Assembly: GCF_011764445.1 (NCBI RefSeq)
Contig: NZ_BLPG01000001.1
Span: forward strand, 7,581,001 to 7,645,000
Direction: 5' to 3'
Origin: Phytohabitans rumicis
Lineage (GTDB): Bacteria > Actinomycetota > Actinomycetes > Mycobacteriales > Micromonosporaceae
DNA: 64,000 bases
In this document: piece after piece, positions 1 to 10,267 of the stretch
Layout: each line of letters opens with the position of its first letter
Position numbering within the stretch: the first letter of the stretch is position 1
Position numbers and translations under genes: made by a program
Notes under the pieces: model-generated
Seen by the model: only the letters and a program-made list of their open reading frames with translations
The model's database searches: none
Told to the model about the DNA's origin: nothing

Positions 1-1
1 C

Positions 2-3000
2 CACTATCTCACCGTCTCCACCGCGACCCACGACGGCTACGGCCGGGTGCTGGACTCGTTCGACGCGCTGCAGCGAAAGAACGCCACCCGGTACGAGCCG
101 GAGAAGGGCCCGGTCACGGCCACCAGCCTGACGAACTCGCTGGGGCAGACCGTCACGACCACACTGAATCCGGCCTGGGGCGTGCCGGTGACGGTGGTGA
201 TCGCGAGCCAGGCCCGCACCGACATCGCGTACGACCCGCTGGGGCGGCTGGCCGGCGTGTGGCGCCCCGGCCGGTCCAAAGTGGACCTCCCGGACCAGCC
301 GAACGTGCGGTACGTGTACGCGGTACAGAACGACGCGCCGAGCTGGGTGCGGACGGACACGCTCGTGGCCAACGGCAACTACGTCAGCAGCTTCACCATG
401 CACGACGGGTTCCTACGGGAACGGCAGACCCAGGCGCCGAACCCGAAGGGCGGCCGGACCGTCACCGACGCGCTCACCGACTCACGCGGGCTGACGTACC
501 TGGCCAAGGGCCCCTACCACCAGGACGCCGCGCCGGGCACGTCGCTGGTCGAGCCCGACATCAACAAGGTGCCGAGCATGACCCTGACCCGATTCAACGG
601 CGTCGAACGGGCCGTCGAACAGATCTACCTCACGTTCAACGCGGAGCCCAACGACGGTCGGCGATGGCGCACCTCGACCGCGTACGGCGGCGACCGCGTC
701 ACCGTGACCCCACGGACCGGCGCGCCCCCCACGACGACGATCAGCGACGCGCGGGGGCAGACCACCGAGGTCTGGCAGTACCGCGGCGCCACCCCGTCCG
801 GCGACCACGACGTCACCCAGTACCGCTACACCAAGTCCGGCGAGATCACCCAGGTGACCGACCCGGCCGGCAACGCCTGGCGCTACGAGTACGACATTCG
901 CGGCCGGCGGACGGTGGCGGTGGACCCGGACTCCGGCCGGTCCGAGATGACCTACGACAACGCCAGCCAGCTGCTGACCATCACGGACGCGCGCGGCAAG
1001 ACGATCACCAACGAGCACGACGACCTGGGCCGCTTGACCACCACGCGGTCGGGGTCGACCGTGCTGGCGAAGTGGATCTACGACACGCTGAAGCCGGGAC
1101 TGCTGACCTCCTCGACCCGGTACCAGGCGGGCGGCGAGTACACCCGGGCGGTGACCGGGTACAACGAGGCCGGCCAGCCCACCGGAGAGCAGGTGAGCTT
1201 CCCGGGCACCGAGATCGGCATCGTCGGCACGGCCTCGTTCACCACCACCACGACGTACAAAGTGGACGGCAGCCCGAACCTCGTGCGGCTCCCCGCGCTC
1301 AGCACCGACGTGCCGGCCGAGACGCTGACCCACGGCTACGACACGCTGGGCGGCCTGCTCAGCCTGAAGGGCAACACGGCGACCGGCAGCACGACCTACC
1401 TCAACCGGGCCACCTACACCGCCCTGGGTGAGCCGGAGCTGATGGAGTTCGGTGCCCCGGCCGCCGGACCACACGTCTGGCAACAGTGGACGTACGAGGA
1501 CGGCACCCGCCGGCTGTCCACCGCGCTCACCGAGCGGGAACAGACCGGCAACCTCCGGGTGGACCTGCTGTCCTACGCCTACGACCCGACCGGAAACCTG
1601 CTCTCCCTCAAGGACGAGATGCCGGGCGTGGCAGTGGACAACCAGTGCTTCCGGTACGACCACCGGCGCCGGGTGACCGACGCCTGGACACAGACCGGGG
1701 CGTGCGCGGCCGCCCCGAGCACGGCGGTGATCGGCGGGCCGGCACCGTACTGGCAGAGCTACGGCCACGACGTGACCGGCAATCGCACCGGCCTGACCCG
1801 GCACGGGCTGAACGGAGCCGCGGACGTCCTCAGCACCTACAGCTACCCGGCGGCGGGGCAGCCCCGCCCGCACGCGGTGACCGGCGTACAGACCGCCGGC
1901 TCCGCGGCCGCCAGCTACGACTACGACGCCGCCGGCAACACGGTCAGCCGGCCCGGCCCGGGCGGGCAGCAGACCCTCGCCTGGGACACCGAGGGCAGGC
2001 TGGCGTCCATCACCGCCGGCGCCAACACCACCAGCTACCGGTACGACGCCGCCGGCGGCACCCTGATCCGGCGCGACCCCGGCACCGTCACCGTGTTCCT
2101 CGGCGGCGGCGAGCTGGTCTACAACACCGCGACCAAGGCCACCACGGGCACCCGCTACTACAGCGTCGGAGACCGGGTCATCGCGGTACGCACCGGCGGC
2201 GCGCTCCAGTGGCTGGTCGCCGACCACCACGGGACTAGCCAGCTCACCGTCGACCCCACGACCCTCACGGCCACCACCCGGCGGTTCGACCCGTACGGCA
2301 ACCCGCGCGGCCCGGCATCGACCTGGCCGGGTGGAGACCGCGGGTTCGTCGGCGGTATCCGCAACGACACCACCGGGCTGACCCGGCTCGGTGCCCGCGA
2401 GTACGACGCGTCCATCGGCAGGTTCGTCTCGGTCGACCCGGTCATCGACCTCAACGACCCGCAGCAGATGAACGGCTACTCGTACGCGAACAACAACCCG
2501 GTCACGATGAGCGACCCGACCGGCCTCATCCCCGCCGAGTGCGGCGTCGACTACGAGTGCTACGGCTACAACCCGTTCACCGGCTGCCCGTACGGGTGCG
2601 GGACCGCGGCCAACCAGGCGTATGGGATGCGGCAGAGCGGCTCGGCTCCGGTCTGTTCGGTGCCCGACCGTGACTGCCGCTCACCGCAGGCGAAGGCGAA
2701 GGCAAAGAGCAGCGGGGGCAAGCGCAAGCCGACCTTCGACTTCGAATACCTGAAGAAGCACGGCCGTCCACGTCCGGACACCGATCCGCGGGTGTACGAC
2801 GACCAGGACACCGTCAACAAGATCATGAATATGTGCGCGTGGATCGGCGGCGACGCCGACTGCGATCCCGACTTCCACATGCAGGTGCTCGACCAGGTCT
2901 TCGTCCTCGCCGGATATTCAGGTGGCACCCCCGAGTTCATCGCCACCGAGGGCATCGGACGCGGTGGTGGAAAGGGCTCGCGCGGCTCGCGCGGCTCCGG

Positions 3001-3757
3001 TACCGGCAAGCCGTTCTGCAGGAGCTTCTCCTCGGACACCCCGGTGCTGATGGCCGATGGCACCAGCAAGCCGATCGGCGAGATCCAACCGGGCGATCGG
3101 GTGCTCGCCACCGATCCGGAGACCGGCGAGCAGTCCGCGCAAACCGTCGCGGCGGTGTGGGCGCACCCGGACGACCTGGTCGACCTGCGCCTGCGCAAGC
3201 AGGACGGATCGGTCACCGTCACCACCACCGACGACCACTTCTTCTGGAACGACACCGACAAGCAGTGGCAGCCGGTCGGTGAGATCGACCCCGGCGACCG
3301 CCTGCGCACCGCCGACGGCAGCGTGGCCACCGTGGTCGGCCTGCTGGAGTCGACGTGGCACCGGGCCGACGCCTACAACCTGACCGTCACCAACCTGCAC
3401 ACCTACTACGTGCTGGCCGGCACCACCCCGGTGCTCGTCCACAACGACGACGACATTCCGAACGTCGTCTCCACCGCGATCGAAAACATCAAGAACGGCA
3501 ACGGCGAAGCTCGGCTGAATCCCGACAAGAGTCTCGACATATTCGAAGGTCGTGGCGTAGCGCCGAAGGTGGCACGGAAATGGACGGGCTCGCAGATCTA
3601 CAACGTCCCTGGATCACAGGACCGCTACCGGATCCTGGTGAACCAGTACGGCGACGTAGGGTGGGTGGACGTGGACGACAAGAAGTACCAGAAAATCGTG
3701 TTGACGGGCACCAAGATAGTTCCGGGCGGGCCGGCCCGCGCCACCGGCGGCTGCTAG
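2..3757 (+). CDS. RHS-repeat polymorphic toxin with Hint domain and C-terminal toxin (5' end outside window)
   Basis: The frame is open from the first bases of the window, so the N-terminus lies upstream; internal GTG codons such as 47 are not the true start. Most of the visible protein is YD/RHS repeats (many xxYxYDxxGR/N units). They are followed by the conserved RHS core near 2281-2520 (RFDPYGNPRG, then GLTRLGAREYDASIGRF and the DPTGL end). A Hint autoprocessing domain starts at Cys codon 3017 (CRSFSSDTPVLMADG) and ends with the HN pair at 3440-3445. The last ~103 residues (3446-3754) are the variable toxin tip and contain RYRILVNQYGDVGWV. That segment resembles small RNase toxins of the BECR fold, but this is a weak visual match. 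By family knowledge the RHS part forms a shell around the toxin, and the Hint domain may cut it free. The gene 13 bp downstream is the likely immunity partner. Confidence 0.9.
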   Translation, partial: HYLTVSTATHDGYGRVLDSFDALQRKNATRYEPEKGPVTATSLTNSLGQTVTTTLNPAWGVPVTVVIASQARTDIAYDPLGRLAGVWRPGRSKVDLPDQPNVRYVYAVQNDAPSWVRTDTLVANGNYVSSFTMHDGFLRERQTQAPNPKGGRTVTDALTDSRGLTYLAKGPYHQDAAPGTSLVEPDINKVPSMTLTRFNGVERAVEQIYLTFNAEPNDGRRWRTSTAYGGDRVTVTPRTGAPPTTTISDARGQTTEVWQYRGATPSGDHDVTQYRYTKSGEITQVTDPAGNAWRYEYDIRGRRTVAVDPDSGRSEMTYDNASQLLTITDARGKTITNEHDDLGRLTTTRSGSTVLAKWIYDTLKPGLLTSSTRYQAGGEYTRAVTGYNEAGQPTGEQVSFPGTEIGIVGTASFTTTTTYKVDGSPNLVRLPALSTDVPAETLTHGYDTLGGLLSLKGNTATGSTTYLNRATYTALGEPELMEFGAPAAGPHVWQQWTYEDGTRRLSTALTEREQTGNLRVDLLSYAYDPTGNLLSLKDEMPGVAVDNQCFRYDHRRRVTDAWTQTGACAAAPSTAVIGGPAPYWQSYGHDVTGNRTGLTRHGLNGAADVLSTYSYPAAGQPRPHAVTGVQTAGSAAASYDYDAAGNTVSRPGPGGQQTLAWDTEGRLASITAGANTTSYRYDAAGGTLIRRDPGTVTVFLGGGELVYNTATKATTGTRYYSVGDRVIAVRTGGALQWLVADHHGTSQLTVDPTTLTATTRRFDPYGNPRGPASTWPGGDRGFVGGIRNDTTGLTRLGAREYDASIGRFVSVDPVIDLNDPQQMNGYSYANNNPVTMSDPTGLIPAECGVDYECYGYNPFTGCPYGCGTAANQAYGMRQSGSAPVCSVPDRDCRSPQAKAKAKSSGGKRKPTFDFEYLKKHGRPRPDTDPRVYDDQDTVNKIMNMCAWIGGDADCDPDFHMQVLDQVFVLAGYSGGTPEFIATEGIGRGGGKGSRGSRGSGTGKPFCRSFSSDTPVLMADGTSKPIGEIQPGDRVLATDPETGEQSAQTVAAVWAHPDDLVDLRLRKQDGSVTVTTTDDHFFWNDTDKQWQPVGEIDPGDRLRTADGSVATVVGLLESTWHRADAYNLTVTNLHTYYVLAGTTPVLVHNDDDIPNVVSTAIENIKNGNGEARLNPDKSLDIFEGRGVAPKVARKWTGSQIYNVPGSQDRYRILVNQYGDVGWVDVDDKKYQKIVLTGTKIVPGGPARATGGC

Positions 3758-3770
3758 GCGTACCCGGAAT

Positions 3771-4355
3771 ATGTCGGACGAGATGCCGGACCTGGGTGAT
3801 CGGACGAGGCGTTTGTCGGCGGTCGGGGTTGAGCTGCTCCGGCCCTGGCCGCTCGACGACGCCGTCGTCACACCGCCCGACGTCGCCTGGAGCGCGAGCG
3901 CGTGCGGCCGCGAGAGCGGCCGGATCGACCACGCGTTCGACGACACCGACGCGGACCGGATAGCGAAAGGCAACGCCGCCTGGCTGGCGGCGGCAGAGCG
4001 GTTCGCCCTGTTCGACGCCGCCGGCACCTTTCTGCTGTCGGTGGCCACGGACACCGACGACGATCCCCGGTCGTGGTGGTTCCAGGCCCGGGTCACCGGC
4101 GGCTGGGACCTGATCGGCCGCGGTGCCGAGGCCAGAGTCCTCGGCCACGGCTGGGGCGTGCCGGCGTTTGTGACGCATTCCGCCGACGGCAATGTCCTGA
4201 TCGCGGCCAGCGCGTACGAGACGTGCTTCAGCGTCTTCGTGGTGCCGGCGCCGAGCCGCGCCAGCGTACTGAGGCGCTCGGCGGCCCAGTTGCTCGACGC
4301 GACACCCCGGCCGTCGGATCGCCGGTCGGGCATTTCTCGATGGCTGGGGCTCTGA
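3771..4355 (+). CDS. Probable immunity protein for the upstream RHS toxin
   Basis: A 194-residue acidic, soluble protein with no signal peptide or membrane segment and no family recognised by eye. It begins with ATG 13 bp after the RHS toxin stop codon and on the same strand. In polymorphic toxin loci this slot is almost always the cognate immunity gene, because the toxin tip and its antidote are exchanged together. Tryptophan-rich stretches (SWWFQARVTGGWDLIG) and an overall alpha/beta look would suit a small toxin-binding protein. The function rests on position, not on homology. The gene ends before a strong hairpin that separates it from the convergent gene. Confidence 0.55.
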   Translation: MSDEMPDLGDRTRRLSAVGVELLRPWPLDDAVVTPPDVAWSASACGRESGRIDHAFDDTDADRIAKGNAAWLAAAERFALFDAAGTFLLSVATDTDDDPRSWWFQARVTGGWDLIGRGAEARVLGHGWGVPAFVTHSADGNVLIAASAYETCFSVFVVPAPSRASVLRRSAAQLLDATPRPSDRRSGISRWLGL

Positions 4356-4395
4356 GCCTGGCCGGCTACCGGTCAGCCGGTCGGTTGATCCAGTG

Positions 4396-4425
4396 CGCGG
4401 TGGCCGGTGGGCGCCGGCCACCGCG
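4396..4425. terminator. Bidirectional hairpin terminator
   Basis: A perfect 12-bp stem (CGCGGTGGCCGG / CCGGCCACCGCG) closes a 6-nt loop between the convergent genes ending at 4355 and 4434. There is no clear U-tract, as is common in high-GC actinomycetes. Confidence 0.65.
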
Positions 4426-4433
4426 GGCTTTGG

Positions 4434-4988
4434 TCAGAACGGCCCGGTGAACGTGTACTGGTGTGAGGTCACCACCTGCACCGGACCGTCGAAGCCGGCG
4501 ATCTCCACCGTCACCCAGCCGGTGATCGATTCCACCGGCGAGGTCGGCTCCGAGTAGGTCCCCATGGTCGTCACGGTACCTGCGCCCAACCGGACCAGGT
4601 TCATGCAGCCGAAAGCCTGTTCCTGGAGCTGCCCGAAACCGTAACTACCGCCGTGGGGCTGGAAGTAAACCGTCACCCGGCACAGGGACAACGGCTGGTT
4701 CGGGTCGGTGCTGAATGTCAGGTCCGCGCCAGGCGCCAGCCAGGGCACTTCGCCAATGGGCGGCGGATCGGTCAGCGTCAGGCACGGCCGAATCGTCACG
4801 GTGGCCCCGATCGCCGTCGCGGTGCGCTCCTCGGCGCAGCCCAGCGGTTCGTCCTGCACGGCGAGCGCCGCGCCGCGCTGTGTCGCCGGGCTCGACGCGC
4901 TCGCCCCGGCTGCTGTGAGGCTGAGCGCCGCGACCAACGCGACGAGCACCCCGGCGAACATCCGCCCGAACCACTGCGATCTTCCCAC
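4434..4988 (-). CDS. Secreted hypothetical protein
   Basis: A 184-residue protein starting at GTG with AAGGAG five bases upstream. The N-terminus has a classical Sec signal peptide: basic MGRSQWFGR, then a hydrophobic stretch ending ALSLTAAGASASS with an AxA-like cleavage site. The mature ~150 residues contain four cysteines (after LGCAEERT, IRPCLTL, LCRVTV and FGCMNL), which could form two disulfides, and look beta-rich. No family was recognised. It is divergent from the AfsR-like regulator, with a shared 127-bp promoter region. Confidence 0.7.
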   Translation of the reverse strand: MGRSQWFGRMFAGVLVALVAALSLTAAGASASSPATQRGAALAVQDEPLGCAEERTATAIGATVTIRPCLTLTDPPPIGEVPWLAPGADLTFSTDPNQPLSLCRVTVYFQPHGGSYGFGQLQEQAFGCMNLVRLGAGTVTTMGTYSEPTSPVESITGWVTVEIAGFDGPVQVVTSHQYTFTGPF

Positions 4989-5115
4989 CTGGACTCCTTA
5001 TTGTCCCCGTTCAATCGCGGGTGAATCCCGCGGTGATCAGGCTCGACCACTGGGTATGCCATTTGTTTGCCATCCGCAGGACGTCATCCACTCGGCCGGG
5101 GCTAGCCTTTCGGGC

Positions 5116-7988
5116 GTGGAGTTCCGGCTGCTGGGCCCGGTCGAGATTCACCGCACCACGGGCGAGACGATTCGTCTGCGCCGCCGGCAGGAACGGCTGG
5201 CGTTGGCCGTGATGCTGCTGAGCCCCGGACGGGTGGTCAGCACCGAGCGGCTCGTCGACCTGCTGTGGGAACGGCCGCCGGCGTCCGCTACCCGGTCCGC
5301 GCTGCCGTCACTGATGTCCCGGATCCGGAGTGTGCTGGGGTCGACGGGCAACGGCGACGAACCAGTACGGCTTGTGGCCCGGGGCGGGGGCTACCTGCTG
5401 CGGGTCCAGCCGGATTCGGTGGACCTGCACCGGTTCAGCCGGCTGCTCGACCAGGCGCGAGCGATCAAGGAACCGACAGTGCGGTCGGCGCGCCTGGCCG
5501 CGGCGCTGGAGCTGTGGCGGGGCCGGCACTGGCTGACGCAGTGAGCGGCGCGGTGCGGGATCGGTTGTGCGGCGGCCTGGAGGAGCTGCGGTTCGCAGCG
5601 ATCTCGGACCGGATCGACGCGGAGCTCGACGCCGGCCGCCACGCGAACCAGGTCGCCGAGCTGGCTAGGTTGACCGAGGAGCTTCCGCTGCGGGAGCGGC
5701 TGCACGGCCAGCTGATGATCGCCCTGTACCGGTGCGGCCGTCGCGCCGACGCGCTCGAGACCTACCGGCGGGCCCGTCGGGTGCTCGTCGCCGAGCTGGG
5801 CCTGGAACCCGGACGCCAGCTACGTGAGATCCATGCGTCCATCATCGCCGACACGGCAGGCCCGGCAGGGGACACCGACCGGGACATGCCGGCCGCAACG
5901 GCGCCGGAGCAGCTCCCGCTGGATCTCGCGGGTTTCGTGGGGCGGGCCGCGTACCTGCACCAGCTCGACGCGCAGCTGACCGCACGGTCTCCCGCCACCG
6001 CCACGACAACCTGTGTGATCACCGGCACCGCTGGCGTTGGCAAGACCGCACTCGCCGTGCATTGGGCGCACCGCGTGGCCGACCAGTTTCCGGACGGGCA
6101 GCTCTACCTGAACCTGCATGGCTTCGACCACAAAAGCCCGCCCGCGCCCGCGGGCGAGGCTGTGCGTGGATTGCTGGAGGCGCTGGGGGTTCCGGCGGCT
6201 CGGATTCCGACCACTGTGGAGACTCAGGCCGGCCTGTACCGCAGCCTGCTGTCCGGGCGTCGGGTACTGATCGTGCTGGACAACGCCCGTGACGCCGAGC
6301 AGGTCCGCCCGTTGTTGCCGGGTACGCCCGGGTGTCTGGTCGTGGTGACCAGTCGAAACCAGCTGACCGGCCTGGTCGCCCTGGATGGCGCACACCCGAT
6401 GACGCTGGGCCTACTCGCGTGGGACGAGGCCCAGGAGCTGCTCGCCTGCCGCCTCGGCGCCGACCGGACTACGGCTGAACCGGACGCGGTACACCAGATC
6501 ATCACGCGGACCGCGCAGCTGCCTCTCGCGCTGGCCATCGTGGCCGCGCGTGCCGCGACCAACGGCGGCCAGCCGCTTGCCGCCCTCGCCCGGGAGCTCG
6601 GCGAGACCGGCCTGGACTCGTTCGACGGCGGGGACAGGATGGCGGATCTGCGGGCGGTGTTCTCGTGGTCGTACCAGGCACTTGGCGCGGCGGAGGCCCG
6701 GCTGTTCCGGCTGCTCGGGCTGCACCCTGGGCCGGACGTGGCGATAGCGGCTGCGGCCAGCCTGGCTGGTACGCCGGTACCGCAGGTGCGGGCGATGCTC
6801 GCCACGCTGGCTCGCGCCCACTTGATCGTTGAGCACACCACGGGCCGGTACACGTTCCATGACCTCCTGCGCGCCTACGCCGCCGAATTGGCGCACCGGC
6901 ACGACCCCGGCAGCGAACGGCGCGCCGCCCTGCACCGGACACTCGAGCACTACCTGCACACCGCGTACGGCGCCCACCAGCTGCTGAGCCCGCACCACGG
7001 CCCGATCCCGCTCGCGGCGGCCGGGTCGCAGACCTTCCCGGAGCACCTGGTCGACGCCCGGCAGGCGATGGCCTGGTATGCCGCGAACCACCGCGTGCTG
7101 CTCAACGCCGTACGGCTGGCCGCCGACGCCGGCATGGACGCGATCGCCTGGCAGCTGCCGTGGACGCTGCTGGAGTTCTTCGACCGGCAGGGGCACTGGC
7201 ATGACCAGGTCGATATCTTCCGCGTCGCTCTTGACGCCGCGTGCCGGCTCGCTGATCCGGCGGGCCAGGCGCACGCCCACCGCGGGCTCGGCCGGGCCTA
7301 CGGCAGGCTGCGCCGGCACGCCGACGCGTACGACCATCTCCTGCGGGCCATGGACCTGTACCGGGACCTCGGTGACCAAGCCAGCCAGGCGCGCACCCAC
7401 GCCAACCTCGCCGGGATACTCGAAAAACAGGGCCGAAGCGCCGAAGCCATCGACCACGACCAACAAGCCCTCAGCCTCTACCGCGCCCTGGGCGACCTGT
7501 CCGGCCAAGCCCGCACCCTCAACAACATCGGCTGGTACCACGCCCTGCAAGGCGACCACCTGGCAGCGATCGCCCACTGCCAACAAGCGCTCGAGCTACT
7601 CCTGCAGACCGGCGACCGCCGCGGCCAAGCCAACACCTGGCACAGCCTCGGCTACGCCCACCATCACCTGCGCCACTACCGCGACGCCGCCTCCTCCTAC
7701 CAACACGCCCTCGACCGGTACCGGGAGGTCGGCGACCGCTACCACGAGGCCGACACCCTGACCCACCTCGGCGACACCCAGTACGCGGCCAACAACCTCG
7801 ACGCCGCCCACCACACCTGGAGCCAGGCACGCGACATCCTCGACGCCCTCGGGCACCCCGACGCCGCCAAAGTCAACGCCAAGCTCTCACTCGCCCACCC
7901 GACGTTCGCGCCCTCCTCGCCGGGGTTGGACCTGACCGCGCTGCCGCTCGGTGGTAGCGGTGGGCCAGGTGCGCGAAGGCGTCTTTGA
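5116..7988 (+). pseudogene. AfsR/SARP-family regulator with NB-ARC and TPR domains (one frameshift as sequenced)
   Basis: The start is GTG 5116 (VEFRLLGPVEIH). The N-terminal OmpR-like winged helix and the first part of the BTAD domain run to about 5520. The frame then shifts, and the rest of BTAD (GLEELRFAAISDRIDAELDAG) continues in the next frame. An NB-ARC NTPase follows (Walker A GTAGVGKTALAVH near 6025; kinase-2 region VLIVLDNARD), then C-terminal TPR repeats to 7988. Restoring one G to the GGGG run at 5519-5522 gives the canonical LELWRGPALADAV and a continuous 957-residue protein. By family, these proteins activate secondary-metabolism promoters by binding direct repeats. The 3' end overlaps the convergent WYL regulator by 116 bp. 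The break is probably a sequencing artefact. Confidence 0.85.
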
Positions 7989-8880
7989 GCTCGGTCGGCC
8001 CGACGACTTCGATGTCGGTGTCGAACCTGCCGATGGTGGTGGCCAGGGCGGGCCATGACCACGAGCCCAAGACGAGTCGGCAGCGCTCTGGGCCGAGCGC
8101 CTCGACCACCCCGTCACGGATGAACGGTGACACCTCGGCGGCGGGCAGGTCGAGGATGACTTCGCCGTGACAGGGCCAGCCGCCCGAGCCGTCGGAGCCG
8201 TCGAACCTACTGGCGACGAAGGTGGCCACGTTCCCTCCGGGCAGTTCACGCGGGGTGAAGCGGGGCCCGGTGGGGGTGCGCGGGGTGATGCGGTCGGCGC
8301 GGAACGTGCGCCAGTCGTCGCGGTCGAGGTCCCAGGCGACGAGGTACCAGCGACCGCCCCAGGTGACGAGGTGGTGGGGCTCGGCGCGGCGCGGCGCAGT
8401 TGTGGTGGCGTAGTCGAAGCGCAGCACCTCGCGGGCGCGGACGGCGCCACTGATCGCCATCAACACGCCACTGTCGACCTGCGGCGCCGCGGACCGTTCG
8501 ACGGCGGTGACCTGGAGGGTGTCGATGCGGTGGCGCAGCCGGGCGGGCATGACCTGGCGGACGGTGTTCAGCGCCCGTGCCGCGGCCTCCTCGATGCCGG
8601 CGCCGGCGGTGGTGGCGATCTGGAGTGCCACGGCCAGGGCGACGGCCTGCTCGTCGTCGAACAGCAGCGGCGGCAGTTGCGTGCCGGAGCCGAGCCGGTA
8701 TCCCCCGTCCGGGCCTTTGGTGGTCACGATGGGGTAGCCGAGCTCGCGTAGACGGTCGACGTCGCGGCGTACCGTGCGCTGGCTGACATCCAGTCGCTCG
8801 GCCAACAGCGCCCCGGGCCAGTCCCGGCGCGCCTGCATCAGCGATAGCAGCGCCAGCAGTCGTGCTGAGGTCTTCGGCAT
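7873..8880 (-). CDS. WYL-domain transcriptional regulator (YafY/DeoR-like)
   Basis: I chose ATG 8880 (MPKTSARLLALLSLMQ), giving 335 residues. ATG 8889 lies three codons upstream and the frame is open to 8991. The N-terminal HTH_11 domain (WPGALLAERLDVSQRTVRRD) is followed by the linker GPDGGYRLGSG. A WYL domain comes next, with the hallmark RWYLVAWDLDRDDWRTFRADRI around residues 200-220, and then the WCX-type C-terminus. WYL proteins sense ligands or nucleic acids and repress or activate adjacent genes. It is divergent from the VOC/PhnB-like gene at 8975, a frequent actinobacterial pairing, and probably controls it. Its 3' end overlaps the AfsR-like gene by 116 bp on the opposite strand. Confidence 0.88.
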   Translation of the reverse strand: MPKTSARLLALLSLMQARRDWPGALLAERLDVSQRTVRRDVDRLRELGYPIVTTKGPDGGYRLGSGTQLPPLLFDDEQAVALAVALQIATTAGAGIEEAAARALNTVRQVMPARLRHRIDTLQVTAVERSAAPQVDSGVLMAISGAVRAREVLRFDYATTTAPRRAEPHHLVTWGGRWYLVAWDLDRDDWRTFRADRITPRTPTGPRFTPRELPGGNVATFVASRFDGSDGSGGWPCHGEVILDLPAAEVSPFIRDGVVEALGPERCRLVLGSWSWPALATTIGRFDTDIEVVGPTELKDAFAHLAHRYHRAAARSGPTPARRARTSGGRVRAWR

Positions 8881-8974
8881 GTTTCTCATTCTGCGCGAAG
8901 AAGAGGACACATCCTGGCCGCTTCCCCTGCGACCGTTTCTCGCGTCAGGCACCACGTCCAGGTAAGGAGCAACC

Positions 8975-9403
8975 TTGTCCGTCACGACCACAACCCACCT
9001 GAACTTCCGCGGCGACGCGCGCGCGGCGTTGGAGTTCTATCAGGCAGTGTTCGGCGGCCACCTCGCCGTCGTCACGTACAAGGACGCCGGGAACGTCCAG
9101 GAACAGTCCGATGCCGACCAGGTGATGTGGGGCCAGGTGCTCGCCGAGAGCGGCTTCCACGTCATGGCCTACGACGTGCCCTCGCGGATGGGCTACGACC
9201 AGGGCGAGAACTCGTTCTTCGTCTCCTTGCGCGGCGAGACCGTCGAAGAGGTCACCGGCTACTGGGAGAAGCTCACCGACGGGGCGACCATTGTGATCCC
9301 GATGGGCCCGGCGGGCTGGGCCCCCGCCTACGGGATGCTGCGGGACCGTTTCGGCGTCGTCTGGGCCGTCGACGTCGTCAGCTCGCGGGAGACATCGCGG
9401 TAG
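8975..9403 (+). CDS. VOC family protein (PhnB-like glyoxalase fold)
   Basis: A 142-residue protein with a TTG start preceded by a good AAGGAG ribosome-binding site. It begins THLNFRGDARAALEFYQAVFGG and carries the internal GENSFFVSLRG and the terminal DRFGVVWAVDVV typical of PhnB/3-demethylubiquinone-9 3-methyltransferase-like VOC proteins. These form dimeric metal-binding beta-alpha-beta-beta-beta folds. The actual substrate is unknown for this subgroup. It is probably regulated by the divergent WYL protein through the 94-bp intergenic region. Confidence 0.85.
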   Translation: MSVTTTTHLNFRGDARAALEFYQAVFGGHLAVVTYKDAGNVQEQSDADQVMWGQVLAESGFHVMAYDVPSRMGYDQGENSFFVSLRGETVEEVTGYWEKLTDGATIVIPMGPAGWAPAYGMLRDRFGVVWAVDVVSSRETSR

Positions 9404-9487
9404 CCAGACCCGGTACCCCGCGAGCGGTGTCCCTGTTGGACCCGGGCGGGCTTGTCTCGCGGACCTGGCAGCGCGGGTCGGGGATTT

Positions 9488-9506
9488 CGGCTCGCTCTGC
9501 GAGCCG
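9488..9506. terminator. Possible hairpin terminator between convergent genes
   Basis: A perfect 8-bp stem CGGCTCGC/GCGAGCCG with a 3-nt loop lies in the 174-bp gap between the VOC gene and the end of the ABC-2 operon. No U-tract follows. I see nothing else in this gap. Confidence 0.4.
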
Positions 9507-9577
9507 CCGACCTGCGCGGTGCCCGCGGGAGCATGCGGCCCGCACGTGACACGGACCGGGGTAAATCTGGAAGGTCT

Positions 9578-10267
9578 CTAGGCGTCGCGTGTGCGTAGTA
9601 GTAGGCCGCCGGCCACGAGCGCGCCGGCGGCCCACCCGGCGGTGACGCCAAGACTGCTCGTCGGTGCGATCTGTTGGAGCAGACGGCGCCAGTGCGCGTC
9701 GCCGATCACCTGGGAGAGGACGGGGAGCAGGTAGAGCAGGCCGAGGATGACCCCGATGCTGGTCGCGGAGTCCCGCACGATGGCGGCGATGCCGAGACTG
9801 AGCAGGGCGATCAGGGTCAGGTAGAGGATCGACCCGACGGCGGCGCGCAGGGTTGGCCCGCCGGCTGAGGTGAAGCTCCCGCCGGGCAGGATGAGCCGCC
9901 CCGCCAGCAGCGACCCCAGCACCGCGATGGTGCCGGCCGCGGCCACGACGCCGATGAGAGTGATTGCCTTGGCGGCGAAGACGGTGACCCGACGCGGCAT
10001 CGCCGTCAGTGTCGTGCGGATCATGCCGGTGCTGTACTCGCCGCTGATGACCTGCACGGCCAGGATGGCGGCCGGCGCTTGGCCAAGCACCACGCCGATG
10101 AGGCTGAGCTTGGTCATGTCGCCGCCGCAGCTAGCGGACGTGCATGTCACCACCGAGGTCGCCCCGGCGCTGAGGGCCACCGTCGCCGCGATCATGCCGA
10201 GCAGCAGCCATCGTGGGCTGGCGACGGTCCGCAGCTTCGTCCATTCCGCGTGCAGGGCCGTTCTCAT
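9578..10267 (-). CDS. ABC-2 type exporter permease
   Basis: A 229-residue membrane protein starting at ATG 10267 (MRTALHAEWTKLRTVASPRWLL, the typical opening of actinobacterial ABC-2 permeases). The frame is open further upstream, but the ATGA overlap with the preceding permease fixes this start. About six hydrophobic segments are visible, including LLLGMIAATVALSAGA and AAAGTIAVLGSLLAG. It is the last gene of an ATPase-permease-permease operon and probably pairs with the larger permease to form the channel. Substrate unknown. Exporters next to two-component systems often give resistance to cell-envelope antibiotics. Confidence 0.85.
   Translation of the reverse strand: MRTALHAEWTKLRTVASPRWLLLGMIAATVALSAGATSVVTCTSASCGGDMTKLSLIGVVLGQAPAAILAVQVISGEYSTGMIRTTLTAMPRRVTVFAAKAITLIGVVAAAGTIAVLGSLLAGRLILPGGSFTSAGGPTLRAAVGSILYLTLIALLSLGIAAIVRDSATSIGVILGLLYLLPVLSQVIGDAHWRRLLQQIAPTSSLGVTAGWAAGALVAGGLLLRTRDA

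Noticed and set aside
4708-5115. Longer N-terminal extension of the AfsR-like regulator in the same frame
   Set aside because: This stretch is antisense to the signal-peptide gene and lacks domain similarity; GTG 5116 starts exactly at the winged-helix domain.
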